Shown piece after piece: positions 8,673 through 20,143 of a stretch of 64,000 nucleotides of DNA (the stretch's first letter is position 1; each line of letters opens with the position of its first letter). The stretch comes from Hyaloperonospora brassicae. Lineage: Eukaryota > Oomycota > Peronosporomycetes > Peronosporales > Peronosporaceae. The translations under genes were made by a program, and so were the position numbers. The notes below the pieces were generated by a model. The model was not told the DNA's origin. It saw nothing but the letters and a program-made list of their open reading frames with translations, and ran no database searches. Location of the stretch: positions 124,001-188,000 of the forward strand of contig CANTFL010000535.1 in the NCBI GenBank assembly GCA_947650285.1, in the 5' to 3' direction.

Positions 8673-9475
8673 GGTAAATAAACTGACGGCGATCGTTAGA
8701 GTTGTTCACGTACATATTTCGGGTAGTCATATTTGATTTTTTGTATGCGCACATCGCCACGACATTGTGTCTTAGCTGAACGAATCAATCCGCAAATCTT
8801 GTCGACCACAGCACAAAAACATTGTCCTCTGACTGCACAAAATTAGCACAGGTGCTGACAATGGCACTCCTCGAGATGCAGGTCCGTGACCGGGGGCCTA
8901 TAAGTATATTCAGGGCTCTAGCATGTGTGTATGAGAACGACCTAGCAGCGCACAGTACAACGATATCAACTGCGTCCAATGGTGTCAGTCTGATCGAAGT
9001 GCAAGCAACAAGTTTAGCTTTACTGGAAGACATCGAATGTATGTAGTAGTGTAGCTAACAGCGGCCAACAAATTGAACGTCACTGCACGAAGTACATGTG
9101 TCATGATCGGCAAAGACCGTTGAGACTTGCGGACGCATTCTTTCATATAAGGAACCGGTCCATCGTGGCTACATTATAGAGCTCGTTTGTGTAGCAACAA
9201 GGAGCTGGGATACCACTTGATCAGCTCTATGTCAGCTTCTGCGTTTCCAAGCAGCGAAATCGACGTTCAATAGACGCAAGTTATTCGAACAAACATCGAC
9301 ACGTCACTAGGGAGCCGACAGCTTGCGCCATTGTTGGCCCGTGCGCTGCTGCATTGGACTTATTCGGAGACAACAATCAAATTGTGCCAAAACGTCTGAC
9401 TGGAAGGTCGGTCTCTTTTCACGCTAATCGTCAGCTCTGTAGACGGCTGCTATCATCGATTAGGCGCAGAGCCAC
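8673..9475. other. unassigned sequence
   Basis: Short overlapping frames on both strands near 8785-9046 carry no motif that I recognise. No repeat or RNA gene seen. It ends at the TGTAAC of the gypsy D LTR. Confidence 0.45.
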
Positions 9476-9777
9476 TGTAACGGGGTTACACGTCGACTGG
9501 TAGTCGACAATAGGTGTGGTGCACACAAGGGATGGGATCCCCTTTTGAATTAATATGAGAACAAAGTATCAATTGCTGAAGACTGATGTTTGTCAACCAT
9601 TGATTACGAGATCTTTTGAGAGGTATATTCAGGACATTAGGGAGCAGGTTAATTACGTTGTTCTAAGGTGTTCATTAAGGTAACAAGAAGAAATAAAATT
9701 CAGTTCCCATTTTGGTTCGATAGACACGTGCCCTTGAGGCGTCTTGTGATCTTTGAAGAGGTAGCAACGCCGTGATA
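9476..9777 (+). repeat. 5' LTR of gypsy element D
   Basis: Begins TGTAACGGGG at 9476 and is followed by a leader and a gag gene in the same orientation. The 3' end is placed near 9777 by analogy with oomycete gypsy LTRs and is not certain; no clear primer-binding site was found. The first 66 bp are a run of four perfect hairpins. An AAATAAA-like signal lies near 9694. The partner 3' LTR is absent because the element is cut at 10776. Confidence 0.55.
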
Positions 9778-10013
9778 AGGCAGCTACTCCTTGCACTCCG
9801 GAGTTGATCCTCTGAAGCGTCTGAGTCCCCCTGGAACAATGACCGTAAGCTCACTTAGCTTTTTGATTCTTTGAGTCGGGTTCGTGGAACCAAAGTTGCT
9901 CGTAAGAGCGTTAAAGTCTTCCTCTGACTTGAGAAGCTGTGTAGCTCCTATACACTTGGTAGCACTAGTAGCCAATCTACGCCTGAGTCGGTAACGACTG
10001 ATCCTCGGTGGGG

Positions 10014-10776
10014 ATGGAGCAATTTACACCCCTCTCTGAGGCCCAAAAAGTCGCGCTTGAGAAGCTGACCGCGGCCGTAGTCCCAGAGTATGTGTAGTTA
10101 CTAGCTGCACAAGGTCTCGATGTGCTCAATACACGAGTCGAGGCCTTCATGCAGTATGAAACGGCCCAGTTAGGGCAGGTTCAGAACCGAGTAGCGACAG
10201 CTATGCCAACACGCTACGTGGCGATGCAACTAGAAGAGGTTAAGCCTCGTCCCCTTTGGGCGGGCGTTAAACATAACTCCGGGAAGAAGGAAAAAAACCT
10301 GACCCTTTGGATCCGTGAAACTAAAATGGCCTTGAATTTTGGCCTTATCTCATTGGAGTACCAGCGGGTATCACTGGCTATCTCCAAGCTTGATGGAAGG
10401 GCTAGAGAGTGAGCTCTGACGTGTGGCACGTCGGTTGACTTGGCGTTTTCTACATGGGATTCGCTTAGGTTAGACATTTTGCTAGTTTTTTCGCTGCCCA
10501 ATTAGGCTTATTGCGTGCGCTTACGCTTCTTTTCTACCCGTCAGGGTAAGAATAAGTTAACGGACAATTTTTAAGAGTTGGGAGCTCTGATGATTGCTAT
10601 GCAGTCTGACCCTCTACCTGGGACAGTCTGGGGAATATCTTCATGGAAGGTCTTCGATAATGGCGTTGTTAGGACCGAGGTGTTTAGGGTCTATCCCTCT
10701 ACTTTTCAAAAGCTGCTAGCATCGCTCAAAATGCAGAGCACAATTTTAAGTCGGCCAGACTTGGTTGGAATAGGTA
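10014..10776 (+). pseudogene. gypsy D gag, 5' part, decayed
   Basis: ATG at 10014 starts MEQFTPLSEAQKVALEKL; the frame meets TAG at 10095 and continues to TGA at 10410. Blocks typical of oomycete gypsy capsid proteins follow: LTLWIRETKMALN, RVSLAISKLDGRARE, ALTCGTSVDLAFSTWDSL, and in another frame LIAAMQ-like MIAMQSDPLP and VRTEVFRVYPSTF. Gag builds the virus-like particle. There are several stops and frameshifts, many reading as C-to-T or G-to-A relative to the family pattern. The gene ends abruptly at the LTR of gypsy A. This gag belongs to a different gypsy subfamily from A, B and C. Confidence 0.8.
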
Positions 10777-12028
10777 TGTGGTGGAGTGGTAATCGCTCTT
10801 TTGAGAAGTCGATCCTAACTCTCCACTGGCGCCCGGACGACCGACTAACGGAGGGGGTACTCCGATTTCGTGTTCTTGATTGCCTTCCTCACCTTTTGTA
10901 ACCGTCAGTGGGGAGGGTTGCACTCTTCCAGGTGGACTCGTGTCAATGGAAAACTTGACCGTGTTTGCGATGGGGTCGAGGTTCGATCACGGCGTGGAAA
11001 TCTTCACACCCCGACCGGGGTTGGTGTGACCACGTGGAATTCTTCACGCGATCACTTGTATGCTTTTGGGATGCTTGATATGAGTTACCCTGATCTGTAA
11101 CAGATTGCCTTGTTCAAATGTAGACCTTGATTCGCGAGCCTTCTGAACACTGGAGCCGTCTCGCGATCTTAGGTCCTCAACCACAAAGGGTTTCCTGCGT
11201 CCAGTCGTAGTTGGGGTGTTGTTTGAGAGATCTTGATCCTTGGCCAAACAATCCAGGGATATCACTTGATTGAAGTATGTAAACCTTTCTTTGACGTCGG
11301 GTGGCCAATGATCCACCCGGAGGAGAAGTCGACACGTGTACTTTAGAGCAAATTGAACTCTGTTTAATGTTTACCAATCAAACTCCAACAGTTCTATCCC
11401 TATCCTCATGTCTTGGAGATCGTTTGCCGAATGTCGCTCTCTCTAGACGGTAGCGATCTTGTACCTGCGTGGCCCACACCTGATATACTGGTCTGATCGC
11501 GATCACATACCTGATCCCTGATCACGAGCTTGATCGCTTCCTGATCGCGATAGCCTTGCTGATCGCCATCAACTACCCGATCGATGATCGCGACCGCGAT
11601 CACATACCTGATCACTGATCACGATCTCGATTGCCTCTTTGGTCGCGATCACCTTGCTGATCGCGAATCACATGGTGTGCTCCACACAAACCTGATCTCG
11701 ATCATACACCTGATATTGATCGTGTGCCTGATCACTGATAACGATCTCGATCACTAATCAAGATCTCGATCGCCTCCATGATCGCGATTGCCTTGCTGTT
11801 CGCGATTCCCTTTTTGATCGACTGATCGCCAACATAACCTTCCGCCTCATACCTTGATCCAAGATCGCAGGTCCCAACCTGCCCGATCTGATATCCATTA
11901 TAGTCTGACTGTCCAATGGACGCAATCTCACCAGATGTGGGACCAGGCCGCCAACCGTTAACTGGCTCGGACATACCGGAAATGCTATCAGTTCCTCTAT
12001 AGCGAATTTTCATAGTCGCTTTACCACA
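10777..12028 (-). repeat. 3' LTR of gypsy A
   Basis: Plus-strand ends are TGTGGT and ACCACA, a 6-bp inverted terminal repeat. It matches 28314-29565 along its whole length with roughly thirty mismatches and a few 1-bp indels by eye (about 96-97%), with differences clustered toward the right end (11755-12028). A short purine stretch (minus strand GCAGGGGACGAA) directly precedes it on the element's sense strand, as a polypurine tract would. Confidence 0.88.
11495..11752. repeat. GATC-saturated block inside gypsy A LTR
   Basis: About 21 GATC sites fall within roughly 260 bp, many in the forms CTGATCGC, GATCGCGATC and GATCACGATC. About one is expected by chance. The same block is preserved nearly base for base in the other LTR copy (about 29032-29289). 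It lies in the LTR half that comes first in the element's sense direction. Confidence 0.85.
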
Positions 12029-12189
12029 TTCGTCCCCTGCGCCGTTAGTCGCCACACAGTGTCGATCTGACTGCGCACTTGTCGTTCCGCTTGGCCAGTC
12101 CCTCGTTATAACAAACGCCATATCGACGACAAAACCTTCTGGCACCGCTTTTTTTCGATTCGGGCGAATCTTCTCTTGGTCTTGTTCAG

Positions 12190-14795
12190 GTGACACACCT
12201 CCGCGATCCCAATGAGTCGTACGCCGGTTTGTACCCGCTTCTCTCCAGTACAAAAGTGACGACCGCTGCGTACGTTGATCGACCGACGATAACCGGAATG
12301 ATCGCCGCTCTTTACAGCCGCATGGAGAGCTACGAGGAGATCGTGAGGCGTTACGGATCCCTTGAAGATGCCCTGAAAAAAGATAAGCACCGCCGGCGAT
12401 CGCCTGGATTAGGAGTTAAAACAGTTGCGTGAATTCGGGATCCAGCTGCGTGGATATGTCAAGCATCGCTTCAATCGTTTGTTCTCCACTTTTAGAAGGC
12501 TCGTCAGCGCAGCAAAGAATAGCGAAGGCGTCTTGAACAATAAAGAGGATCGTCTGGCGCGAATTCACGACATTGAGAACTAGATTGAGCGCTTAAAGAC
12601 ATCCTGTCCGAAGCTGTCCTTTCTTACCTGGATAAGAGTCGGCGTGACAGATTGCTGTTTTTTCCGTATCTCAATAAGCGGTATCGGCAAGAGATCAGAT
12701 CGCTTCAGCAATGTTGAAATCCCGGAATTCGCAGCTGCGGTCGATCCGGGATCTTCGGGACGCCGACGCGAAGAAATACCAAGGCGCCTCTGCTCGCATT
12801 CAGCAGAAGACAGCCGATCTCAAGAAAGAGATCGCGTCATTTTCTTCGCTGCGTGATCAACAAGGTGCGAAAATCACGGATAAAAAAGCGCGAACTGGAT
12901 CAACTGCGCAAGGTGATGGCGGATCTTCACTCCGAAAATGCGTGTCTACAACATAAGATCTAGGACTGAGAAAATACTCGTGATGTCGCAATTGCCGATC
13001 GTGATCTCGCTGTAGCTGATCACGACCAACTTCGGGCTCATCTGGCTCAGGTGGCATCTGGACGTCCGTTTGCTACAGCGTTAGTTCCAGCTTCTTCGGG
13101 CAGCAAGCGTAATTAGAGCGACAGTAACAATTATCTTCCGTCAATGAGTTCTCATGTTTTCGGAGACTCCTCACCTCTGACCCCGACCAGGACTGCGACG
13201 CGATCTGTCCGCCCAAAGTCTTCCGCTGGGCCTACGCGATCATCGCCATCCAGGCGAGCAGCTGATACAGTGTAGACGGATGCTTCTAAGTCACGGGACA
13301 AGATCCAGAAATCGGGCAAGCCTGCGTCGCGTACAAAGCCAATCAAGTCCACTATGTTCCCGCGATCGACCTTGCCCTTGCGATCTGCTAGGTCGGCTTT
13401 GGCATAAATTTCCGCACAATCAGATGAGTCGCTGCAAACGGTCGATCCTCCAAAGTCTACTGCGTCCGCAAAGGTAGCAGCCCCGCACGATTGTCTTATC
13501 ACGGGAGGTCCGCTGGGTCAAAGCGATCACCAAAGGCCAAGCGATAGGTATCGTTCGAGCGTTCACGGGGCGTGCCCAAAGAATCCTGCAAATTCTCCTC
13601 CGGTATAGGGGGCTCCGGTGATCTCCACGAAGACGTCGCAAGAAGAGATGGGAAGTCGAGCGAATCCGGATAATTGGTTTTCTTCGTCATGCGACCTGAG
13701 CGATCCGTCCAGTTCTTCGAGGGATGCCACCCGCGTCGCGCTATCTGGTTCGAGTTTACTTCCCGTAGACGACCTTCGACTTCTATAAAATCGTCCAAAC
13801 TTGATTGACCTGCATTCACCTTTGTCATTGAAGAATTCAGCCCCAACTCGCGATCTTCTTCTCAGGCTACATCGACGACTCCCAAGAAATCACAGGTATC
13901 TGAAATCGATCTTCTGGGCGATCCGTTGAGAGATATGTCTGGCAGCCTCAGCATGTCTAGTGATGATCGTAAGGACGTTAAGAATATGTTGTCTTCCGGT
14001 CAATACATCGCACTGCCATCCACTCGTGTACCACGCGATCAGTGGATCCCTAGGTACAGCTGTCGCGTTTCCCGGTCAACTTTTCAAGTAAGTCTCTGGT
14101 CGTCGCGTCGAGTTATCTATAACTGTGTCGCTGAGATGAGAGTAAAGTTCACGGTCAAACATTTCTCCAAGCCGAAATTCTTTCCGATCTCCGCCTAAAT
14201 AGCACCGAGGCCGTCGACACATCGGGCCGATAAATGAGCTTCTCAGTTGATTTCTTCTGCGAAGATCACATCTCTCTACAGCCAAGAATCATAAAAACAT
14301 TCTTGATCAATCGATCAAGCTGATCTCCTTTCCGGTGACTGGGTGGTTCAAGGAGTTGATGAAAACGTATCGCGCAATTAAAGATCGTCATCGACAGGCG
14401 CTATGGGAACAGGATCACGTTCTCCCCATCTCCAGTCGGCAGCTCCAGGCAGATCCGGGAATGACCGTGTTTTGTGAAGAGCGCCGACAACGCCGATCGC
14501 GATCGGGCCCTCGTTGGAAAACTTTCCTTTGCTGTATCCTTTAGGAGAAGATCGACGGACATTGCGACTTGTACATCCTACTGGACCCCTTCTTCTTACA
14601 CTTCCCGGCCTTGTCAGAGAAAAGATTGTGGTGCCCTGGTCTAGGATGCAAGACGACGAAGATTCAAACTTGATCACTGCCTTGTCGCTAGCTGACTTAG
14701 CCGAGCCGTGGCGTAACCAGTATCGGCCCGCGATTGCAAAACATCCTAGATCTTTGACCACCTGCATCTCTGGCAAATTAATATCTTGTTGATCG
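12190..14795 (+). pseudogene. gypsy A antisense accessory ORF (coiled-coil protein)
   Basis: Plus-strand coding lies downstream of, and convergent with, the minus-strand pol. From the N side I see DRPTITGMIAALYSRMES; a long charged, heptad-like region (LRSIRDLRDADAKKYQG, QKTADLKKEIASFSSLRD, ELDQLRKVMADLHSENA, VAIADRDLAVADHDQLRAH); a Ser/Pro/Arg-rich linker (SPLTPTRTATRSVRPKSS); GSLSMSSDDRKDVKN; SRRVIYNCVAEMRVKF; DRHRQALWEQDHVLPIS; and near the end LITALSLADLAEPWRNQY. The same ordered motifs occur in elements B and C. No known domain is recognised. Frameshifts and stops break it into at least six pieces. It ends 0.3 kb from the chromodomain end of pol. Confidence 0.7.
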
Positions 14796-15129
14796 TCCAA
14801 GTATTGACATCCTTATGTTCAATATCAATTTTCTCTTTCGTTTATATCCTCGTAATCCATAGTTGACATCGTCTCCATGCTTCTTCTTCTCTTCAACCAT
14901 GCTTGATCAGGTCATTCTCCGTCCAATTCGCTCGCGATCAAAGACCCACTGATCTGACCACCGCGATCAGATCCACCGATACTGATCACTGGCGATTATT
15001 AATACTGATAGATCTTCACCTGCGCGATCACGTCGGTAAACTTTCGCTTTCCGTACTAACAACAACTACCGCCTTTCCACCTTCCCATACATCCTCCATG
15101 TACGTGACCTCAAGTCAACGACCTGACCC

Positions 15130-15500
15130 TCACTCACCTGCATCCCCTTCTTCATGCGACTGCATCACTTCAAACCGATTCTTTTGCACACGCTCTCGAT
15201 ACCATTCTTGTATCAACGCTCTACAGTTCAAGTCAACTTCGTCCACGTATGACGAATCACCTTATCCTTTCCAATAGACTTTAAACTGTCGGTGCACCCT
15301 GCCATGACGTGTCCGCCATCCTGACCGCATGTTCGTTATTCTCTCGACTTCGAACTCGTCTTCTGCCAGATGGCCTACCCGACTGCTTTCTGGTAATAAA
15401 GCTTCGTCAAAATCAATTTGATAAGCTTCGCTTATTCTCCGTTGTTACCTCGGTTGATCCGAAACAGTCGTACGAATTTCAGCTTTTACACGTGGAACAC
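15130..15500 (-). pseudogene. gypsy A chromodomain tail, damaged
   Basis: After integrase, minus-strand frames give VPRVKAEIRTTVSDQPR (the usual HVSRLK linker), then VDEVDLNCRALIQEW and NRFEVMQSHEE, the C-terminal part of the oomycete gypsy chromodomain. The central VRWKGY-type core seen in elements B and C is not readable here, so it is deleted or scrambled. Chromodomains steer integration toward modified histones. Confidence 0.6.
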
Positions 15501-16843
15501 TAGTAAGACTTGGTAGGGCGTACATGCTACATTTAATCTCACCGCCTGGTCCCCGCACTTGTTGATCACGAGAAGCGATCCGTGCCACATATGTGCCAGT
15601 TTCCGAGCGTATCCCTCCTTCACGCGATCCAAAAATAGCCAGACTTGCGATCCGCTGCATATGTCCAGCAGATCGCGATCCTGATAATGCTGATCAGCGC
15701 GATCTTGAATTGCTTCCTTCTGTCGACTGTTCACAGCCGCTCTCGCCCTTTGATAATGGCGTTGTATGTCAAACCGCCATCGTCGTGGATCTCGATCTCG
15801 CGACGCAGTACTCCCTAGAGGTAACGTGGTTTCCAACGTTGATCGGGGGTCCCAACCGTAGATCAAATAAAATAGGGTGTTACCGTAAATCCAATCGTGT
15901 GTGGTGTTGATCTCAAATGTCAATCTTTCGGCATATTCATTTTTATTTTCTCTGTTCCTCGTCCGACACATATATCTTGATCGCTCAAGTTTACGTCTGT
16001 AATATGCTCTCTGCTGTAACGTTTGTTTGTGACCTATAAGCCATCGTAGCTCGTTTATTTGGCGCACGATCCGATGAAACGCACGAAAGAAATCAGACAT
16101 GAACCCTGGCTCTCGATCGTGACGAATTGCTTCACTTGCGCCAAACCTTCTGAATACACATTCTTCGTTATATTCCTCGATTGTTTGTGCGGTCCGAGAT
16201 GCACTCGCCTTTGCAACCATATACTTAGAGAACAGGTCGACCCAGATCTACCACTCTGTGTTTCCGTTGAATGGTCGCGGCAAAGAAGAAATATGATTCA
16301 TCGCTAGAATCTAAAAAAAGTACGTCGCTTGTACGTTACCTGGCGAGCCACTTCGATCGCAGGGGCGTCGTTTACCTGTCTCTAAATACACACACTCTTC
16401 CACATACCGTTGCACACTTTGATACAAACCTCTCCAGTGAACCTTCGCTCTGATCCGCTGATAAGTTTGACCTATACCCTGGTGGCCGCCCGTAAGCTGG
16501 TATGATAATGATGTGAAAAAAAACTGCTGCAATAGCTCCTGGATTATCATCCGGCTCAGCTCTACGCAATCTTCTGACTTGTAGCTGATCTTGGTAAAAA
16601 GAGCAACAACTCGTCCTGATCGACCTCATATTTCGGCGCGATCAACGCAGATGATTTTGCATCCGCTGATGCAATCGAATATACATTCCCAGTCAAATAG
16701 GTATTCAAGTAAAAGATCCAACACTCTTCATCCTGCGCTTGTTTGATCCGTTCGATTTCTATCTGTTGTTCGATCTCCTCGTGAGCAATTTGCGGCAAAT
16801 GGCGTCGTCTTGCGGCAGTACGGGTAATCGCAGTTACTCGCAC
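15486..16843 (-). pseudogene. gypsy A integrase
   Basis: The zinc-binding N-terminal region (GGHQGIGQTYQRIRAKVHW, then VEECVYLETG) lies at 16311-16550. The catalytic core at 15486-16220 shows EECVFRRFGASEAIRHD with the second catalytic Asp, and the C-terminal DNA-binding region shows SQVWLFLDRVKEGYARK and LAHMWHGSLLV. Frames shift between the two parts. It would insert cDNA into the genome; several substitutions and the frameshift make it inactive. Confidence 0.85.
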
Positions 16844-16849
16844 CTTCTG

Positions 16850-17880
16850 ATACGTCTTGCGGGGTAAAATTTACTCATCTAGCCGATATAGAGTCACTAG
16901 ATCTGGGCGATCTTGGTCATCCACCACTATAGCACATTTCTCTTTCCGCAGAGCTTCACTTGCCAATTGATAGAAGATTGTGTTCCGATCGCGTTTCACA
17001 TGTAAGAAATCATGTTAAGGCCAGAATCGGAGTTGTTCCATCGCTTTATGTCTCAGCCGTTGTAGACCTGGCGCCTTGCAATCGATCTCTACACGCATTT
17101 GCCTGATCAATAAATATAAATCTCCACATTTAAGTACTCGTCATCTGATCTGATCAGTCAACAAATCAAAATATAGAAGCAGTCCTCTATACTCTGCTTC
17201 GTTGACAGTTAGATCAAGGACAAACTCAGACGCGGCAGCCACAACCTCCCAACCTGGTAATCTCCCTACGATCGCGCTACATGCTCCACACTTTATCTTT
17301 ACTTTAGAAGACCCATCAAAACTAGCCACCTTGAGTATTTCTTTCTCTTCGAACGTAGGTGGAGGCATACTGATCGTTTGTCGTGGTTGTTTCTTTGGCG
17401 CAATCGCGATCTAAATCTCATCCACTTCTTGTCGAGGAGTTATACTCGCTGCCAGAGTACCCAGTATCTCATCTTCACCCTTCTCACATCGACGGATCTC
17501 CAGTGTCCCGTTTGATAACAATGCAGCCCATCGTCCTAATCTCCCATTGAGACCGGAAAATCGGAGCAAATAGGCAGAGGTTAAATAACGCGTTAGCATG
17601 GTGATTTCACGAGACAACAGCATTGTATAGTATATATCTAGCATCCTTAGCAATGTTAGTACCTCATTCTCCACCTAGCCATAGTTGATTTCGTTGGGCT
17701 TCAGCGTACGGCTTGAAAATGTAACCGGCCAGTACACCTCCTCATGTTTTTGCAGCAATGCAGCCGACACATTTCACTAGCCTGAAGACACCACATTCAC
17801 TGGCGGTTGATCCGTACCAAAGTGTTTTTAAAATGGGTGTAGTCGCTATCTTTTGTTTCAAGAAAGTGAACGCGATCGTT
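16850..17880 (-). pseudogene. gypsy A RNase H and second RNase H domain
   Basis: 17411-17674 carries EVLTLLRMLDIYYTMLLSR and LTRYLTSAYLLRFSGLNGR, the end of the RT-linked RNase H and its connection. 17141-17368 carries VASFDGSSKVKIKCGACSA and LTVNEAEYRGLLLYF, the start of a second, archaeal-type RNase H with the catalytic Asp in SFDGS and Glu in NEAEY. Further frames to about 16880 carry its end. Dual RNase H domains are known in some LTR retrotransposons. Confidence 0.75.
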
Positions 17881-17911
17881 GCTTTCTCCCAGCGACCCCT
17901 GCCTTCCGGTT

Positions 17912-18098
17912 CCTGATCGCACTCAGCGATCGGGCGCGATTTCGGATCGACCTCAGCGATTAGGTGTGATTCCTGTTCGCTATAGCAATTAGGTGCGATT
18001 ATTAATCGCCCTCAGCGATTGGGTGTAAATCCTGATCGCCCTCAGCAATTAAATGCAATTCTTGATCATTCACATGGATTGGGTGCGATTTCTGATCG
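17912..18098. repeat. 30-bp tandem repeat in RT-RNase H linker of gypsy A
   Basis: About six diverged copies of a 30-bp unit resembling CTGATCGCCCTCAGCGATTG plus GGTGCGATTC. Since 30 is a multiple of three, it codes on the minus strand for a 10-residue repeat of the type AEGDQDLHPI. Elements C and G have a different repetitive linker here, rich in SDPDxI. Confidence 0.75.
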
Positions 18099-18299
18099 CT
18101 TTTATGGGCAAAATGACACAGCCGAGTTCGCACAGCAACCTCCACTGTCCTTGGGTCGTCATACGTTCGTCGGACTTTATGGAATTCGTCTTCTCGTTAT
18201 TCTTTCGGTACTGAGGCGTACACTAAAAAGTATTTACGAATCGACTGTAATAGCTGAGGCTCCCCAGAAACGATTGCATCGATCGTAGCGAACGAGGAA

Positions 18300-19330
18300 A
18301 TGGTATGTTTATCAGTGATCTTAAATCGTTTGGGTTCACTTTCAATCCAGCCATAGACACTTAATGGAATAGGTAGTCTACCGTGCGTCGGCCTCAGAAG
18401 CTCTTAGCCAAACTAATTCATAAATTCTACCGATTACATACGTACAGCGTTCGTTCCACTTTACGGTACAGAGAGCCCCACGACTTGGCCGGTAGCAGTA
18501 TATCGTCGATATATAACCTTCGGCCAAGAAACGACGCTTTCATGTCAGAATCTAGTTCACCGTCTGTAAACACATTCATAGGATCTGATGATCCCGAGGC
18601 GGTAGTAGTAGGACGTGTACCAATCTTCAATAACCCATATAACGCATCGTCGATCAGGCGTTAATATATCTGCAGCACATTCTTCAATCCAAACGGCATC
18701 CTCACCTATTTAGATAGGAGTGATGGTAAAATAAACGCTGAAATATATTCTGACTCGCTCCATCATCTCCACCACCCAAAAACTACTTGCCGTGTCTAAG
18801 GAACAGTACACATGGCTTTATCCATATCCTGGAGCAAGTCGCTGATCAAAGGTATGGGGTATATCATACATCTCGTCAACCGATTCACTCGTCTATAGTC
18901 GATACACAATCAAATATCTTCTCCATTCTTCTTTATGATCACCACGATTGGTGATACCCACGGAGAAGTGGACGGGCGAGTTATCTGTGCCGTCAATAGC
19001 CCCTTGGTCAGATCAGCCAGCTTCTAGCGAAATTTGGAAGCGACCGGTCGTACCCTTTGTGCGATCGAGTTAGCGCCTCCGACATCAATATCACAGACCG
19101 CTCCACGAGCCGCAGGGGATAGGGAATTGTCTTTGCCATTTAAGAGATGTCGATTCGCTCATATTAGTTGTCGCGCCTTCTCTTGACCACTCGACAGTGG
19201 CTCCCCTGGGTCAACCACTTAATTGTGTTCTTAAAATATCTCGACCGTCAGTGTAACAACTTCGGGTAGGATCGCCATGTGCTGATCGACATCCTTAGCA
19301 TATCTCTCCACTTTCATCACGATACGTTGA
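18300..19330 (-). pseudogene. gypsy A reverse transcriptase
   Basis: Minus-strand frames read DQHMAILPEV, ARGAVCDIDVGGA, IAQRVRPVASKF, RPSTSPWVSPIVVIIKKNGE, LCIDYRRVNRLTR, YPIPLISDLLQDMDKAM, MPFGLKNVLQIY and the catalytic RRLYIDDILLPAKSW (YIDD near 18500). This is the standard gypsy RT order. At least five stops and frameshifts interrupt it. Confidence 0.85.
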
Positions 19331-20143
19331 CGCAGAAGGCGGTATCTACCTCCGTACTTTCCTCACCGATCACTTCGATGCTTGTCAATTCCACCAGTCG
19401 ATCGGACTTTTCCGGTAAATCACAATCTTTGATCGCACTCCCGTCTGCCTGAAAGCGGGATTCTCCTTACAGCAAATCGCTGATACCTCGCCCGATATAT
19501 TTTGCGTCGACCATCTTTACTTCAGGATTTGACTCCTCATGCCAATTATGTGACTGATCACCCCTTTTGCACCCCTGGGTCGTAGAGATAGACAACGAAA
19601 CTTTCGTTGGTACATAAACATTTTCCTCGGGCTGCATACACCGCTCTTTTGTGTCCCTCGCGATCTCGTCAGACTAATTTCTGGACTGTTTTTGTCCATC
19701 ACCATCCATGGTAGAGATCGCGTCTAGTTGATCGATGGATCGTCTCTGCCCCCGGTCAGGCTCCTCGCAATCATTTTTTTCCTGTCACGGTCTGCTTCAC
19801 CACTCTGAAAGATTCCTTTGACATGGTTTACACACGCTCATCGTATTGCGTCTTGTCATTGGTATGTTCCGTTACAAGAACCTTGATCGGTCTTTGATTT
19901 CTCTTCATAGCGCGATCATCGTGTTCACATTCGTCTATGTAGTGCATCAAATCCTCGTCGATCACGTTTTGAATAGGTTGTAACTTGTCAGCACTGCAGT
20001 CGTTTGCCTCTTTTGTGTCCTCACTTCTTGGCGTTTTAGGAACTTTCTTGGCGTAGGATATGATCGCTGATCAACCAAGACCCTTCATACTTTGCGGGCG
20101 ATACTTTTTCTCGATCAGTTGTAGCCTCGACCGCTAATGTCTG
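19331..20143 (-). pseudogene. gypsy A protease-RT linker
   Basis: Low-conservation linker between protease and RT. The frame at 19517-19705 has basic residues but no motif. In related copies this linker begins with a QTLAFEAT-like string. Confidence 0.5.

Noticed and set aside
8785..9046. Overlapping frames on both strands as a gene
   Set aside because: Mirror-image open frames of similar length with no motif are typical of chance openness.
11720..12250. Minus-strand frame of 173 codons at the gypsy A LTR end
   Set aside because: It runs across the LTR boundary at 12028 and is not kept in the other LTR copy past 29453; read as chance coding in GATC-rich DNA.
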